This document shows positions 10,251 to 21,160 of a DNA stretch of 64,000 nucleotides, piece by piece. A program made the position numbers and the translations under genes. The notes below the pieces were generated by a model. The model was not told where the DNA came from and made no database searches. It was given only the letters and a program-made list of their open reading frames with translations. This DNA is from Chrysopilus asiliformis. Taxonomy: Eukaryota > Arthropoda > Insecta > Diptera > Rhagionidae. Positions within the stretch are counted from its first letter, which is position 1, and every line of letters starts with the position of its first letter. The stretch spans positions 54,147,553 to 54,211,552 of the forward strand of contig OZ035962.1 in the NCBI GenBank assembly GCA_964034945.1, given 5' to 3'.

Positions 10251-11400
10251 CAGGGATGGGAAACGTTATCGTAACGTAACGAAATAACGAAATTATTTTC
10301 GGGCTATTTCTTCATAATTACGTTATAACGTTATAGAAATTAAATTCCGTTACAATAACGAAAAACGTAACGAAAAACGAAAAAAAATATTACGTTTTTT
10401 CGTTATTTATTAATTTTTTCTTGTTTTGTTCAGTATTATATTTTTGTGAAATTTTCCACAAAAGTTCATCAAGTATAACCCCACAGATCAGCCACCTGTA
10501 ATTAAAAATATTGGCGTAGTATTTTTAATCGTATTTTGATTCTAATGTAGGGGCCACATCTATCAGTTTTTGGGAAATTGATGGGAAACTGATTGGTGTG
10601 AACATTCGGATCAGTCGCACCAGTCGTATCGCATTAAAATAGAACCAAATATTATTTTTTGAACTTAATGCAATAATAATGCATACACATACTCTCTCTT
10701 TATTATCCACCGGTATTTTTTGAACTCTACAATCAAAATGAAGCGAAAATTTTCACAAAAAACTGTCAGTCTCAACTGATAGATGTGAACGCTTAACTGG
10801 ATGTAAAAAACTGATGGAAAACTGACGAGTACCGTAACAGTCGCGACTGATGGAAAACTGATAGATATGGCCCTTACATAAATCGGATTTTGTTTTGGCC
10901 CGATTCCCTCTATTTCTGGAGATACGAAAAAGGAAATCTTTCAAGCAACTTTGTTGGTATCGAAAATATTTTCTTTTTAGTAACTCCAGAAGTAGAGTGA
11001 ATTTCGCGAAAGCTAAGTGCGACTCAGAATCAGCGACGTCAAAATAGCCTAAAATTCTATATCTTTGATATTGACCAAAATGTCGATTGTTTAACTTAGT
11101 AATCACTATTTTATTTTATTTTTGTTTTTATTTGTATTTTCTTTTTGCTAAGTTTTATTTTTTTTTATAGAATTTATTTTTATGGAAACTGAACTGAATT
11201 ACTTTGTGACAAACTATTATTAAAGTGCGTATTTTTGTTTGCAGTTTCCATACAATGTGTAACGAAATATAACGTTATAACGTAACGAAATGAAATTTTT
11301 TATCGTTACAAAACGAAATAACGTAACGAAATAAAAGTTCAATTTCGTTACGTAACGAAATGAATAACGTTACGATTTTTTATTTCGTTTCCCGTCCCTG
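10251..11400. mobile_element. hAT MITE with GTTACG/CGTAAC arrays
   Basis: The ends CAGGGATGGGAAACG and, inward from the right, CAGGGACGGGAAACG are flanked by a perfect 8-bp duplication ATAAGGAT (10243-10250, 11401-11408). Both subterminal zones are arrays of AACGTTA, CGTAACG and AACGAAAT words. A second TIR element is nested at 10545-10879. A fragment with the same words is at 58790-58890 inside another hAT MITE. Confidence 0.9.
10545..10879. mobile_element. Nested TIR element with ACTGATAG/CTATCAGT words
   Basis: The left end ATGTAGGGGCCACATCTATC and, inward from the right, ATGTAAGGGCCATATCTATC form an inverted repeat of about 28 bp. Internal copies of GGAAACTGATNG and its inverse recur near both ends. 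No clean target duplication was found because the flanks are themselves palindromic (TGTA/TACA), so the family is unassigned. Confidence 0.6.
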
Positions 11401-11408
11401 ATAAGGAT

Positions 11409-12844
11409 ATTAAATCAAAAATTCAATAGTGGAATTTGGGTTGTAGGGTTCGGGTCTGAACACCGTTATTTCAAAAATAATCGGTTGTTTGCGATTCTAT
11501 CGAAAACTAACAGGTTTTAGGTGATACACAACTCATGATAATCGGTGTACAAAATCAAATAATCCCGATAATCTTACGATAGTCTCAAATAAAAAATAAT
11601 GATCTTTTTATCCGAATTTTCCGAATCCGAATTTTCTAATCCAATTCTGGGAATAAAAAGTCCGTAAGGATAACATAAGGTCCTATAAGAATAACATGAA
11701 TATCTTGTTTCTCAAATTTCATGAAAAAAATCTCATCTCGGGCCTTTTGGGGTCGCTGAATCCAATTATTATGTGAAGAAGTTTGTAATATCGTGATTAT
11801 TCTTTTCCTCAAGATAAAAGCACAAAAAAATGATCTCGTTTTTATTTCTGATAGTGTCCAAAAAAATTTTTTTTTAATGTAAAAATAATGAGGTTTATTT
11901 TTTATTGAAAATGTGAATTTAAATAAACTCTCGTTTAAACAAAACTTTTCTACAGTTTTTTTATATTTCTTCAAATTTTTTTGTGTTATAAATTGCTCAG
12001 GAACGTAGATTTTGTATAAGAAAATCATGTGCTTTCCACATCAGATATCTAATTTCTTATACGACATATAATAAAGTATTGTATTCATGAAAAATTCTGA
12101 CATCTTAATTTTACCTAAAAAACATTTCCCAAGCATGATTAGACTCATTAAAAAAAATTTCTTTCTGTCTGCCAGTCTGTTAGAGCTATAAAATTTAACA
12201 GGAATGTTTGATTGTGGGAACATCCTATCAACTTTTGATGGAATTCCGTTAATCGAGAGAAAAATTTGTAATAAACAAGACAGTGAGATTTTTTTGTGAT
12301 GACTTCCAAAAAAGGGGAATTCATACCAAAAAAAATAGAAAATTTTCCCAAAATTCTAGGGCAAATTTCCTATTTTTGGGGAAAATTCCTCACAAAGTAA
12401 AAATAGTCCAAATAAAAACATTTTACTCTATCAGTATAATTCACAAATAAAGTAATTATTCCTAATCTCCTCCTACATCCTTCGTGTTCAAGTCAGTCAC
12501 ATCGATTTATTGCATCACTGTGATCAGATCCAGCCCATAGATTTTCGGGATTGAGACTTGATGTTTCCTATTTAAAAAATTCTTCAGTTCCTCATTATTT
12601 TAATTTAAATTTAATTTCATTGTATTATTCAATAGTGGCTATAAGGAATCTGGTACTTAATAGAAATGGTTTCGATAGAAACAAAAATATTCCAATATGA
12701 CCTATAACCCAAAAATTATCAAAGTAAAAATATTGATACGCGATAAGGAGTCCCATACAGTCAATTTTGCAAAAAGTGGATACCACTTAGCCATGCGCTA
12801 AGAGCGGACGAGACACTCCAGTGATATTCGCACGACATTTGAGG
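11409..12844. other. Repeat fragments, no gene
   Basis: At 11640-11770 there is one degraded unit of the 120-bp satellite (GTCCGTAAGGATAACATAAG, then TTTTGGGGTCGCTGAATCC). A copy of repeat V follows at 12041-12270. The remainder is AT-rich with no convincing frame. The long minus frames here run through these repeats and are not genes. Confidence 0.5.
12041..12270. repeat. Dispersed repeat V, copy 1
   Basis: The stretch from ATAATAAAGTATTGTATTCA through CTGTCTGCCAGTCTGTTAGAG to TCAACTTTTGATGGAATTCC closely matches 41888-42230. There the CTGTCTG segment is expanded to a long microsatellite. The unexpanded copy here shows the likely ancestral state. Confidence 0.65.
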
Positions 12845-13045
12845 ATGGATGAAGCTCTTGGTGGATGGAAGGGGTATTGAATCGACGAACAACGAGGAAA
12901 AGCCGAATCGGAAAAAATGCCGCTGTTTTGCCTATGAATCAAACACCGAGAAGATTTAAATGCAATTTTCGTATTTTCGCTGGTGGTTTGAAGATTTTTC
13001 GATTTGCAAGAAAATTCTTAATCGATTCAGTTTGCATGAAACCAA
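12845..13045 (+). repeat. Dispersed repeat S, copy 1 (protein-like)
   Basis: About 190 bp matches 33345-33550 in inverse orientation at high identity. A frame in the better copy contains LPMNQTPRRFKYDF and GRLKIFRFVRKLLIDS, and this copy reads LPMNQTPRRFKCNF and GGLKIFRFARKFLIDS. Retention of the same peptide in both copies suggests a coding origin, but I do not recognise the family. Confidence 0.55.
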
Positions 13046-13148
13046 TTTATTCAAAAATTCATAGCTCCCGAGTAGATGCATGATCTTTATATTAAAATCA
13101 AAGGAAATTACCCGAGCTTTTTACGAAAGATATTATGGGATGGAAATT

Positions 13149-13306
13149 TGATGCGCAATTGTTATCTGAAATATTCTTCGGTGCAGAGTAAATAAAACAC
13201 GTCTTGCTTGGTTGACGGTCGAAGCAAAAAGGAGAGAGTGGTATTGCTCTTGGTTGCAATTGGACACTCAGTCATATTGCTTTAGACCATTTATTCTAAT
13301 TCAACA
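13149..13306 (-). repeat. copia 3' LTR
   Basis: 158 bp. On the minus strand it begins TGTTGAATTAGAATAAATGG and ends GCGCATCA. It differs from the other LTR at about 13160 and 13162. AATAAA near its start could serve as a polyadenylation signal. GGGG of the purine tract abuts it at 13307-13310. Confidence 0.93.
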
Positions 13307-13449
13307 CCCCAACTCACTGAACATTGGGAAATTTATAATTCAAATTCAGTTAACAAATGTTACTAAACAATTCAATAATTTCTTGACCCAAGTGGCCGAT
13401 TACAATATTTAGTTGTGAAATACAATAATTTTAGATAAATTTTCTGTGG

Positions 13450-16400
13450 TCAGTGCAAACCTATTAATTGTCCACATGCCACGAACTTTTGATTGCTGAT
13501 TGCTTTTGTGAGGAAGTCAGCCGCGTTGTCCTCGCTCGCCACGTACTGAATCTGGATTGACCCATTTGCCACGTAGTCTCTGATAAAATGATAGCGGACG
13601 TCAATGTGCTTTGACCTTGCTCGAAAAACGTCTGTCTCTGCAATCGCGATAGCGCTTTGGTTGTCGCAAGCTATCGGCAGCGCTCCGAATTTTGGATGAA
13701 GATCAATGTAAAATTGGCGTAGCCATAATGCCTCTTGTACAGCCGAAGACATCGCCATGTATTCAGCCTCAGAACTCGAAAGAGCCACTGTTTGCTGACG
13801 CTTGCTCGTCCAAGATATCGCACCTGAGCTTAAATTAAACACATGTCCAGTGCAGGATCGCCTTTTGTCTATGTCAGATGCCCAGTCCGCATCGGTCCAT
13901 CCAGCAAGATCTCCACCTTGAAAATTATAAAAAAATTTATAGTTAATTGTACCATTTAAGTACCTAAAGATCCGCTTGACAGCGATCCAATGAGCTTGTC
14001 CATATTTGATATTAAACCGGCTAACATCATTGACCGCAAATGCTATATCTGGTCTGGAACCTTGAGCCAGATACAGCAAACTACCCACGGCTTGTTGGTA
14101 TGGAATGTTTTCCACACAATCGTCATCCTTAATCATTGACGTTGACAACTTCTCATTGGCGTTACTTGGTGTTGACACTGGCTTGCAGTTTGACATTCCG
14201 AAACGTGCTAATATATCTCTTGTGTATTTGGTTTGGTCAATAGCAATGCCTTCCGTTCCGTAAGTGATGTTCAAGCCTACACAGCTCCTAGCCGTACCCA
14301 TATCTTTCATTCGAAACGCACTGCACAATGCTGCCTTCAGCTTGTCTCGCACCAGTACATCCTTCCAGAAGATTAGAAAATCATCCACATATATGGCAAT
14401 GATTAGATTATTTCCAATAGCGTAGTAGACACATGGATCCATCTTCGATTTTTGCAATCCGAATGATCTGAGAGTATCATCGAGTCGTTTGTTCCATTGT
14501 CTTCCGCTCTGCTTCAAGCCGTACATCGCCTTTTTTAAACGAAACACATTTGGAGAACCGTCATTGAAGCCCTCCGGTTGTTCGATGTAGATTTCTTCTT
14601 GCAAATCGCCTTGCAAGAACGCTGTGATTGCGTCCATTTGGTCGATTCCAAATCGCCGCTTTGCTGCCATTGCAATTAAAAAACGAATCGATGTATACCG
14701 TACCACGGGAGAATATGTTTCTGTGTATTCGATCCCGTATCTTTGTGAACAGCCTTTCACTACCAAACGAGCTTTGTACCGAATTACAGAACCATCGTTC
14801 CTGTATTTAATTTTGAAAACCCACTTGGTTTTCAAGGGTTTGCGCCCCTCCGGTAAAACAGTAGTCGTCCAGGTTTTGTTTTCTACCAGGGATTTGATTT
14901 CTGAGTCAATCGCCCTTTTCCATTCAGCGCTGTCATGCCGTTGCATCGCTTCATCGTACGTTGCTGGATCCCCAACTGAAGCTTCATCGCCTCCTGCATC
15001 GACAAACTCACTGTCCGTACCACTGATATATGAATCAGCGTTTATGGTGATATCGTCTTCGGATGGATGATCTGATTCGACATCCCCAACTGAAACAATG
15101 TTATCTAAACCAATTTGAAGTTGATCATTTACCTGGATTTCCTTGGCTTCAAGAAATGTGACGTCACGACTGACGGTTATTTCTTTTGTTTCTAGATTAA
15201 TACATCTGAAACTCTTTTGTGTGTGGCTGTATCCAACAAATAGCAGCTGCTTCGACTTTGGGTCCCATTTACCACGTTTTTGCTTTGGGACATGGGCCAT
15301 AACTGGAGTACCAAAAATGTGCAGGTCGCTCAAATTTATTTTCTTGTTGCTCCAGATTTCTTCAGGTGTTTGCTTGCCTAACGTCCTGTTAACTGATCTG
15401 TTCACCAGATATGCTGCCATATTTACAGCTTCTGCCCAGAAACACTTCTCGAGTCCTGCATCAAAAAGCATGCATCTAGCACGTTCAACTAGTGTGCGGT
15501 TTAGCCGCTCCGCGACTCCGTTCTGTTCAGGCGTATACGCGCACGACGTTTGATGGACTATTCCCGCCCTTTTGCACAACAATTTCATTTCATTATTATC
15601 GTATTCTGTGCCATTGTCCGAACGTAACACTTTTATTTTTCGACTGGTTTGTGTTTCTACCATGTTCTTGAACGTAGTGAATATTTCTTTCAATTCTGAC
15701 TTTTGTTTTAAAAAATACACAAACACTTTTCTTGAAAAGTCATCTGTAAACGTTACAAAATACTTCGCACCACCGATTGATTTGTTCTGCATGGGCCCGC
15801 ACACGTCCGAATGAATCAAATCAAGCCGCCCTTCCGATTTAATTTTTGTTTCGACGTGTTTAAAGGGCTGTCGTGTCTGTTTTCCCTGTAAACATGGGAT
15901 ACATTTAGCAATTTGTTTACCATCGCCCGCGAATGTAACCCCACTGTCGATGCCCTTCAGTTTCTCCATCTCCGTAAAACTCAGATGTCCGAGACGCCGA
16001 TGCCATGTCATCGTGTCATTATCTTCACTTTTAGCAACTTTACATGTATTAGTGTCACTGCGAATTTTGTATATACCGTTATGTGCTGTCGCTTTTATTA
16101 GCAACTGATCCTTTCGATTGTAGACGGCACATATACCATCGAAAAATTCGACCCGATTTCCACATTCTACCATGCGCGCCACGGAGAGTAGATTACTCGA
16201 CAACTGTGGTACATATAGTACTTCGTTCACTTGCACATCTGAACCATTTACCATTATGTTTGTGTTTCCAACACCACGCACTTTGAGCCTTTCATTGTTA
16301 GCAGTTGTAATTTCTGAAAGCGCCGCAGTTTTATAATCTCGCAATATTTGTTTGTGTGGCGTCATATGGCGAGATGCCCCACTGTCAATGTACCATTCGT

Positions 16401-17136
16401 TCGTGTTGGCAGACACAGTTTCCCCAACTGCACTAAATGCATTGACGGCGTTCGCCTCCAACTTTTCATCGGATTTCTTTCGACATTCTGATTTTTTGTG
16501 TCCTTTTTTGCCACAACTATAGCATTTGAATGCCTTTTTTGGTCTTTTGTTTTTTAGTCTTTGTCCACTGAAGAATGCCGTTGTGTCGTTAGATGATTTC
16601 GAATATTCCATGTCGATCAGCTTTGTCTTGATCGCATCACCCGTAATTGCCGCGCCACTATTCTCGATTGCCAATATCATCGGTCGATATTGTTCTGTTA
16701 GCCCGGCTAACATTATCGCGCCAATCCATTCATCCGTTATATTAAAGCCAATACCGATTAACTTATTGGCTGTCATGGTAATTTGCGTGAGAAAATCATC
16801 CATCGACGCACAATCTTCTAATCGGATCGTTATGAGCTTTCGTAGCAATCCGATTTTTCTTGTTAATCCGTGATCATCGAACATTGACTTTAATTTTTTC
16901 CAGATACCGGCCGCGGTTGTTTCGTTTTGAACGTGTACGAATAAAGATTCATCGATTGTTAACATTATCCGAGTTTTTGCCTTCTTTAATATTGCAGCAT
17001 TTTCTTCAGATATCGGATCTGTAATGCAACCTTCTTCATTGTTGAATTCCAACAAGTTCTTAATCGCTACACTCCACGTGTGATAATTCGAACTGCCCTT
17101 TAGCTTTTCGATACTAGTTTCATTAAATCTCGACAT
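13450..17136 (-). CDS. copia gag-pol polyprotein, intact
   Basis: 1228 residues in the copia order. The gag region holds a CCHC zinc knuckle CYSCGKKGHKKSEC (about residues 205-218). Then come aspartic protease WYIDSGASRHMT (about 250), integrase zinc region WHRRLGHLSFTEMEKL (about 372), integrase core with HSDVCGPM (about 445) and SDNGTEYDN, reverse transcriptase with YVDDFLIF (about 914), and RNase H with SSSEAEYMAMS (about 1125). All recognisable catalytic residues are present and there is no internal stop. It is somewhat shorter than the roughly 1400 residues of Drosophila copia. Transcription should start in the LTR at 17241-17398. Confidence 0.95.
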   Translation of the reverse strand: MSRFNETSIEKLKGSSNYHTWSVAIKNLLEFNNEEGCITDPISEENAAILKKAKTRIMLTIDESLFVHVQNETTAAGIWKKLKSMFDDHGLTRKIGLLRKLITIRLEDCASMDDFLTQITMTANKLIGIGFNITDEWIGAIMLAGLTEQYRPMILAIENSGAAITGDAIKTKLIDMEYSKSSNDTTAFFSGQRLKNKRPKKAFKCYSCGKKGHKKSECRKKSDEKLEANAVNAFSAVGETVSANTNEWYIDSGASRHMTPHKQILRDYKTAALSEITTANNERLKVRGVGNTNIMVNGSDVQVNEVLYVPQLSSNLLSVARMVECGNRVEFFDGICAVYNRKDQLLIKATAHNGIYKIRSDTNTCKVAKSEDNDTMTWHRRLGHLSFTEMEKLKGIDSGVTFAGDGKQIAKCIPCLQGKQTRQPFKHVETKIKSEGRLDLIHSDVCGPMQNKSIGGAKYFVTFTDDFSRKVFVYFLKQKSELKEIFTTFKNMVETQTSRKIKVLRSDNGTEYDNNEMKLLCKRAGIVHQTSCAYTPEQNGVAERLNRTLVERARCMLFDAGLEKCFWAEAVNMAAYLVNRSVNRTLGKQTPEEIWSNKKINLSDLHIFGTPVMAHVPKQKRGKWDPKSKQLLFVGYSHTQKSFRCINLETKEITVSRDVTFLEAKEIQVNDQLQIGLDNIVSVGDVESDHPSEDDITINADSYISGTDSEFVDAGGDEASVGDPATYDEAMQRHDSAEWKRAIDSEIKSLVENKTWTTTVLPEGRKPLKTKWVFKIKYRNDGSVIRYKARLVVKGCSQRYGIEYTETYSPVVRYTSIRFLIAMAAKRRFGIDQMDAITAFLQGDLQEEIYIEQPEGFNDGSPNVFRLKKAMYGLKQSGRQWNKRLDDTLRSFGLQKSKMDPCVYYAIGNNLIIAIYVDDFLIFWKDVLVRDKLKAALCSAFRMKDMGTARSCVGLNITYGTEGIAIDQTKYTRDILARFGMSNCKPVSTPSNANEKLSTSMIKDDDCVENIPYQQAVGSLLYLAQGSRPDIAFAVNDVSRFNIKYGQAHWIAVKRIFRYLNGTINYKFFYNFQGGDLAGWTDADWASDIDKRRSCTGHVFNLSSGAISWTSKRQQTVALSSSEAEYMAMSSAVQEALWLRQFYIDLHPKFGALPIACDNQSAIAIAETDVFRARSKHIDVRYHFIRDYVANGSIQIQYVASEDNAADFLTKAISNQKFVACGQLIGLH

Positions 17137-17226
17137 CGTTTTATTTTAATAATCCGCACAAGACAAAATTTATCTTTTTACCGAATTCCGAATATTACTA
17201 TTTTTCGCTATTTACTTACGACTGGC

Positions 17227-17240
17227 CTGGGCCCATAACC
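17227..17240 (-). promoter_or_regulatory. copia primer-binding site (initiator Met half-tRNA type)
   Basis: Directly after the 5' LTR, the minus strand reads GGTTATGGGCCCAGGCCAG. Its first 14 bases match the copia primer site that pairs with an internal fragment of initiator tRNA-Met rather than its 3' end. This is known for Drosophila copia and supports the family assignment. Confidence 0.8.
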
Positions 17241-17398
17241 TGATGCGCAATGGCTATCTGAAATATTCTTCGGTGCAGAGTAAATAAAACACGTCTTGCT
17301 TGGTTGACGGTCGAAGCAAAAAGGAGAGAGTGGTATTGCTCTTGGTTGCAATTGGACACTCAGTCATATTGCTTTAGACCATTTATTCTAATTCAACA
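17241..17398 (-). repeat. copia 5' LTR
   Basis: 158 bp, the partner of 13149-13306. It lies upstream of the coding frame on the minus strand, followed by the primer site. AAATT follows at 17399-17403. Confidence 0.93.
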
Positions 17399-17501
17399 AA
17401 ATTCCCCACAAAATTTTCCACGACGGAAAAACGTTTCAGAAATCTCTAAGGAAAACCATTTCCCTCTTCACTGTTTACCATGATTATTTTTTGTAATTTT
17501 T

Positions 17502-18021
17502 TTGTATGAAGATATAAAAGTAGTAAGTAATTTAATTTTTAATGATAAATATTTAATTAACGCATACTATCAAAATGTTCAAGGTTTAAGAACTAATTGT
17601 AACAATTTCTATCTACGTAATTTGTCATGTGATTTCGATTTAATTATTCTTTGCGAAACATTGCTCGTACCTTCTATTTATTCCACTGAATTATTTGATT
17701 CCAGATTTATTGTCTATCGCCAAGATCGCTCGTTAGCATCCAGCAACAAATCTTACGGCGGAGGTGTTTTAGTGGCTGTTGATGGTCATTTTCAAAGCTC
17801 GCGTCTCTCACTTTTTGAGGGTGATATCTTAGAGTGTGTGACTGTTATTATTTGTCTGAAAAATACTAATTTGTTCGTTCATTGTTTGTACATTCCACCG
17901 AATTCACCTCTCTCTTTATATACTAGTCACGTCGATATTCTAAAATCACTTTGCGACAAAGCTAGTTGTAATGACTCGATTTTCGTTTGCGGTGATTTTA
18001 ATCTGCCTAATGTATCTTGGA
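17502..18021 (+). pseudogene. LINE apurinic endonuclease domain, 5' part of ORF2
   Basis: The frame shows YYQNVQGLRTN, LCETLLVP, SYGGGVLVAV, HCLYIPPNSP and VCGDFNLPNVSW. These are the motifs of the exonuclease III-like endonuclease that nicks the target for LINE insertion. The frame is cut at W by the hAT-like element at 18022 and resumes at 23994. The start near 17502 is only the first ATG; upstream sequence is not clearly coding. Confidence 0.85.
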
Positions 18022-18110
18022 CAGTGTTGTGCCGGTTTTTTACGTAAAGTAATTTACCTAGTTTTAAAAACGTAAAAAATGTAAAAAACTGTAAAAAACC
18101 TAAAACATTG

Positions 18111-18614
18111 ATGATAAAAAATTTAATAAGTAGCCATTCACTAAATATAGTAATTATTCGTAAATAAATCATCTTAGAACAATAAAAAGGTTAATAGTCT
18201 TCAGCAAACACAGAAAAGTATTCAAAAGCATTTCCTCTTGAAAGTGAAAAAGATTTTAAACTCGGAGTTCAAAAACTGTTTATATCCTTTCATTACATTA
18301 CGTCCGCCTACTCATTTTAACGTTAATTAATGTGAATAATGTGGAGAGATTTGCGACATATGGGCTATTTTAACCCTTTGTTGCAGTGTTGTTGTACAAC
18401 ACCTTTTCTAATTCAGTTTTTGAATATTATAACATATATTTCATGCCCTTAAATTCATTTCGTAAGTATCCTAGGACATCAATTGTTATGAAAAAAAAGT
18501 AATATGCGCTTTTTTTATAATTACTGCATTTTATAAATAAATAAAGAGCAAAAAAGTAGCTATTTTGCAGATTAAACGTAACTGTGGCAAATCTATTACA
18601 GTTAAAACATCGGT
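18111..18614. other. No recognised gene inside the composite
   Basis: AT-rich, with no sustained coding frame and no clear repeat. Confidence 0.5.
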
Positions 18615-18835
18615 AATTAGCTTTATAAAGGTTTTTGGGGTCGCTAATTACGAATCTGAAGTCAAAACTTCAAAATTCAAAATGGCGGATCCAATATGGC
18701 GGTCAAAAAAGATAAAATTACGTACTAGTTTTCAGCGTAATCTAATGAATTTTATCTTTTTTGACCGCCATATTGGATCCGCCATTTTGATTTTTGAAGT
18801 TTTGACTTCAGCAGTAGGATTCTTGGCAAAAATCG
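18615..18835. repeat. Palindromic MITE with ATGGCGGATCC arms
   Basis: The left arm (GAAGTCAAAACTTCAAAATT, then CAAAATGGCGGATCCAATAT) is mirrored by the right arm (ATATTGGATCCGCCATTTTG and onward), about 80 bp per arm with a roughly 30-bp centre. The outer part TTTTTGGGGTCGCTAATTAC resembles the phrase of the 120-bp satellite units. Confidence 0.75.
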
Positions 18836-20002
18836 ATAAATAACGATCTGGAAAGATCGCTAAGGGTATTATTGTGCACAGGTGGTTAATTTTCCCTCTG
18901 GCGGCGAAAATTTAAATACAATCTTGACAGTAGCGGCAAATTTAAAATTTGTTTTAAATTCAACATATTTTGAAAAGTGAACAAATAACAATTTTCTTTC
19001 GAAAAAGTCTAATATTTAGCTGTGAAAAGTATTTATATAAGTCGGGCGGCCAGCCGGCAGGTTTTTATGCAATTCTAGATGGATTTCCGCACACTTTTCC
19101 TTTGAAAAACAAAATAGAAAAGTGTCCGAAAATCGTTTTAGAATTTCCCCGGATTAGCCAAATGAAAAGGTTTTACGTTTTTGGGAAAAAATTTTAACAA
19201 TCATAACAAAAAAATGTCACAGAAATAAACACAAATGGTTGAGGTTAAATCAATAAAATTTTTTTTGCTGTCAGCAATTTCGATTCAATTCAATTTTATT
19301 ACACTTTCTTGCTGCCAAGATGTGTTTCCCTCCCTGTTTCGGCACTACAACCGGTTTCCGCTGTTGGCCTCCACAAGCAAGAGTAATTTTCATTTCGCTG
19401 TGCGTGAAAGATTTTTTTTCATCAGCGGTTTGAAAATTTCAACTTGATTACAAGGTAAAGGCGAATTTAATTTCGTTTTTTTAAGGAAAAGGGAAATGCG
19501 AGTGATGTTTAGACAATTAAGGGACGCATTCAACATTTTATTTCGTTTTTGCCAACGCGACAACAATTAGACAACATTCTTAAGTGGACGAAACTCAAAC
19601 ATTAGTGTTTATCGACTGGTCCGAGAGCAGTCGTTATGAAAATTCGTTTTGGAAGGCTCAGCATTGCCAGAGTCATAGTCGAGGGTAATTTTATTGGAAA
19701 GTTGACGACATCGCTATGGATAACTACATCGTTATAAGTGCCAAGAATCCTACTGCTGATTCGTAATCAGCGACCCCAAAAACCCTCGGATACCAAAAAC
19801 CGTGAAAATTAATTCCATAGAAAAATGTATGCATGAAAGGGTTAAAGAAATATATTTGGACTAGTTCTTGCAGCAACAAGCGTAATCTTAAAGTTTGCAT
19901 CAAAAAATCGTTTTTAAACACAAGGACACTCATTCCGAAGGCCGGAAATTGAAACACAAAATGTATAGCAGAGCTTTGACAAGATATGTATAGAGATTCT
20001 TA
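18836..20002. other. No recognised gene inside the composite
   Basis: Near 19738-19790 a short inverted match to the 18615-18835 region occurs (CAAGAATCCTACTGCTGATT). The rest is AT-rich with short frames only and no recognised family. Confidence 0.45.
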
Positions 20003-20175
20003 GGGAACTGTCGATAATTATCGACAAGCGGGTTATGTGCACATATTCAACTTTCTTTTAATTGTGTTGGTGGATACAGCACACTAATGCAGGTTTGACT
20101 TCCAATGCGATTTCCTTCACTCGGGTAACACTAATGGTTTGACGTCTGGAAATCTATTCCACATTTCCAGCATTT

Positions 20176-20373
20176 TTATCGACATTTCCAAGGGATATCA
20201 CTTGCTTTGTGAGGTGGTGAAAACAGTGCGTTTGCGTAGAAGTTTAGCGCATACAAAACACCAAGAGCAGGCGATATTAAAATTTGATTAGGCATGTGCG
20301 GAGTCAACATTTCAATGATTTCCACTGCTAGTGCTTGTGGAAGCCCATTTATTTCTATAAACCTCACAAACAC
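20176..20373 (-). pseudogene. HARBI1-like N-terminal fragment, left arm
   Basis: The minus frame reads RFIEINGLPQALAVEIIEML, TPHMPNQILISPALGVLYAL, NFYANALFSPP. It is the inverted homologue of the right-arm fragment, with several substitutions. The pattern (helix, LTPHMP, LISPALRVL, LKFYA) is the N-terminal helical domain of Harbinger nucleases. No catalytic residues remain. Confidence 0.6.
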
Positions 20374-20656
20374 ATAAATTTAAAGTTTTTAAACATACAT
20401 AATTTACGCTTTTTTACCTTTCTTCGAGTATCGCAAAAGGATCTGACGCGTCCCGTAGATTTCGTCTCATTAGTCGCAATTGATTCCTCCTAAGGTAATA
20501 ATAAACGGATACTGCGGAATTCATTGTCTTTGGTAAATTATTAAAAACACTATCTAATGTTTTTCGCGGTACTTTTCGTTGTCCACTTCTCTCACATTTG
20601 CGGCTGTCAAATCGAGAATATTTGGGTTACTTATTACACTTGCAACTTATAAATTC

Positions 20657-20813
20657 AATTCAATTATTTATTGATGCTATAGTATTAAGTATAAATTCAG
20701 TACAAACTTAATAACAATGATAAAGTGGTAAAATTCAGTCAAGAAATTCTATATGACAAATTTAATATAATGAGAATGTATTTACACACATACCATTAGC
20801 ATTGTAACTTAGA
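20657..20813. mobile_element. Short insertion, probable truncated LINE tail
   Basis: It is absent from the other arm of the palindrome and flanked by AAATTC (20651-20656 and 20814-20819). It begins AATTCAATTATTTATTGATG, which reversed looks like an AATAAATAATTGAATTG LINE-style tail. About 157 bp. Confidence 0.5.
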
Positions 20814-20816
20814 AAA

Positions 20817-21053
20817 TTCACATCGGGTAGGTAAAAAATTCTTCATCGCTGCGGATCTTCAAGAAAATTTCCTAACTTTAAAAAAATTCCCTCTTTTCGA
20901 TATTCCACTGGCGATAAGTGTACAGTACACCGATTCTGAGCATAATCGAAACTTATCGCCAGTGGAATATCGAAAAGAGGGAATTTTTTTAAAGTTAGGA
21001 AATTTTCTTGAAGATCCGCAGCGATGAAGAATTTTTTACCTACCCGATGTGAA
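20817..21053. repeat. Centre of the Harbinger palindrome
   Basis: Near-identical arms of about 105 bp (TTCACATCGGGTAGGTAAAA inward to CACTGGCGATAAGT) surround a loop of roughly 30 bp at 20920-20947. This inner part is better conserved than the outer arms, which suggests gene conversion or strand-templated repair. Confidence 0.85.
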
Positions 21054-21160
21054 TTTTATAAGTTGCAAGTGTAATAAGCAACCCAAAAAATCTCGATTTG
21101 ACAGCCGCAAATGTACCGCGAAAAACTTTAGATAGTGTTTTTAATAATTTACCAAAGACA

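Larger units (their letters stand above)
13149..17398 (-). mobile_element. Complete Ty1/copia LTR retrotransposon
   Basis: A full element on the minus strand: 158-bp LTRs at 17241-17398 (5') and 13149-13306 (3') differing at only two bases, a 5-bp target duplication AAATT (13144-13148, 17399-17403), a primer site, an uninterrupted 1228-codon gag-pol gene and a short purine tract beside the 3' LTR. The near-identical LTRs and intact frame indicate a recent insertion. It lies in the FBXL6 intron immediately upstream of a + strand LINE. Confidence 0.95.

Noticed and set aside
10753..11106. 117-codon minus-strand gene
   Set aside because: It spans the boundary of a nested TIR element and its host MITE and has no recognised domain.
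14624..16873. Plus-strand frames of 60-150 codons
   Set aside because: They lie antisense to the intact copia gag-pol gene and have no domain of their own.
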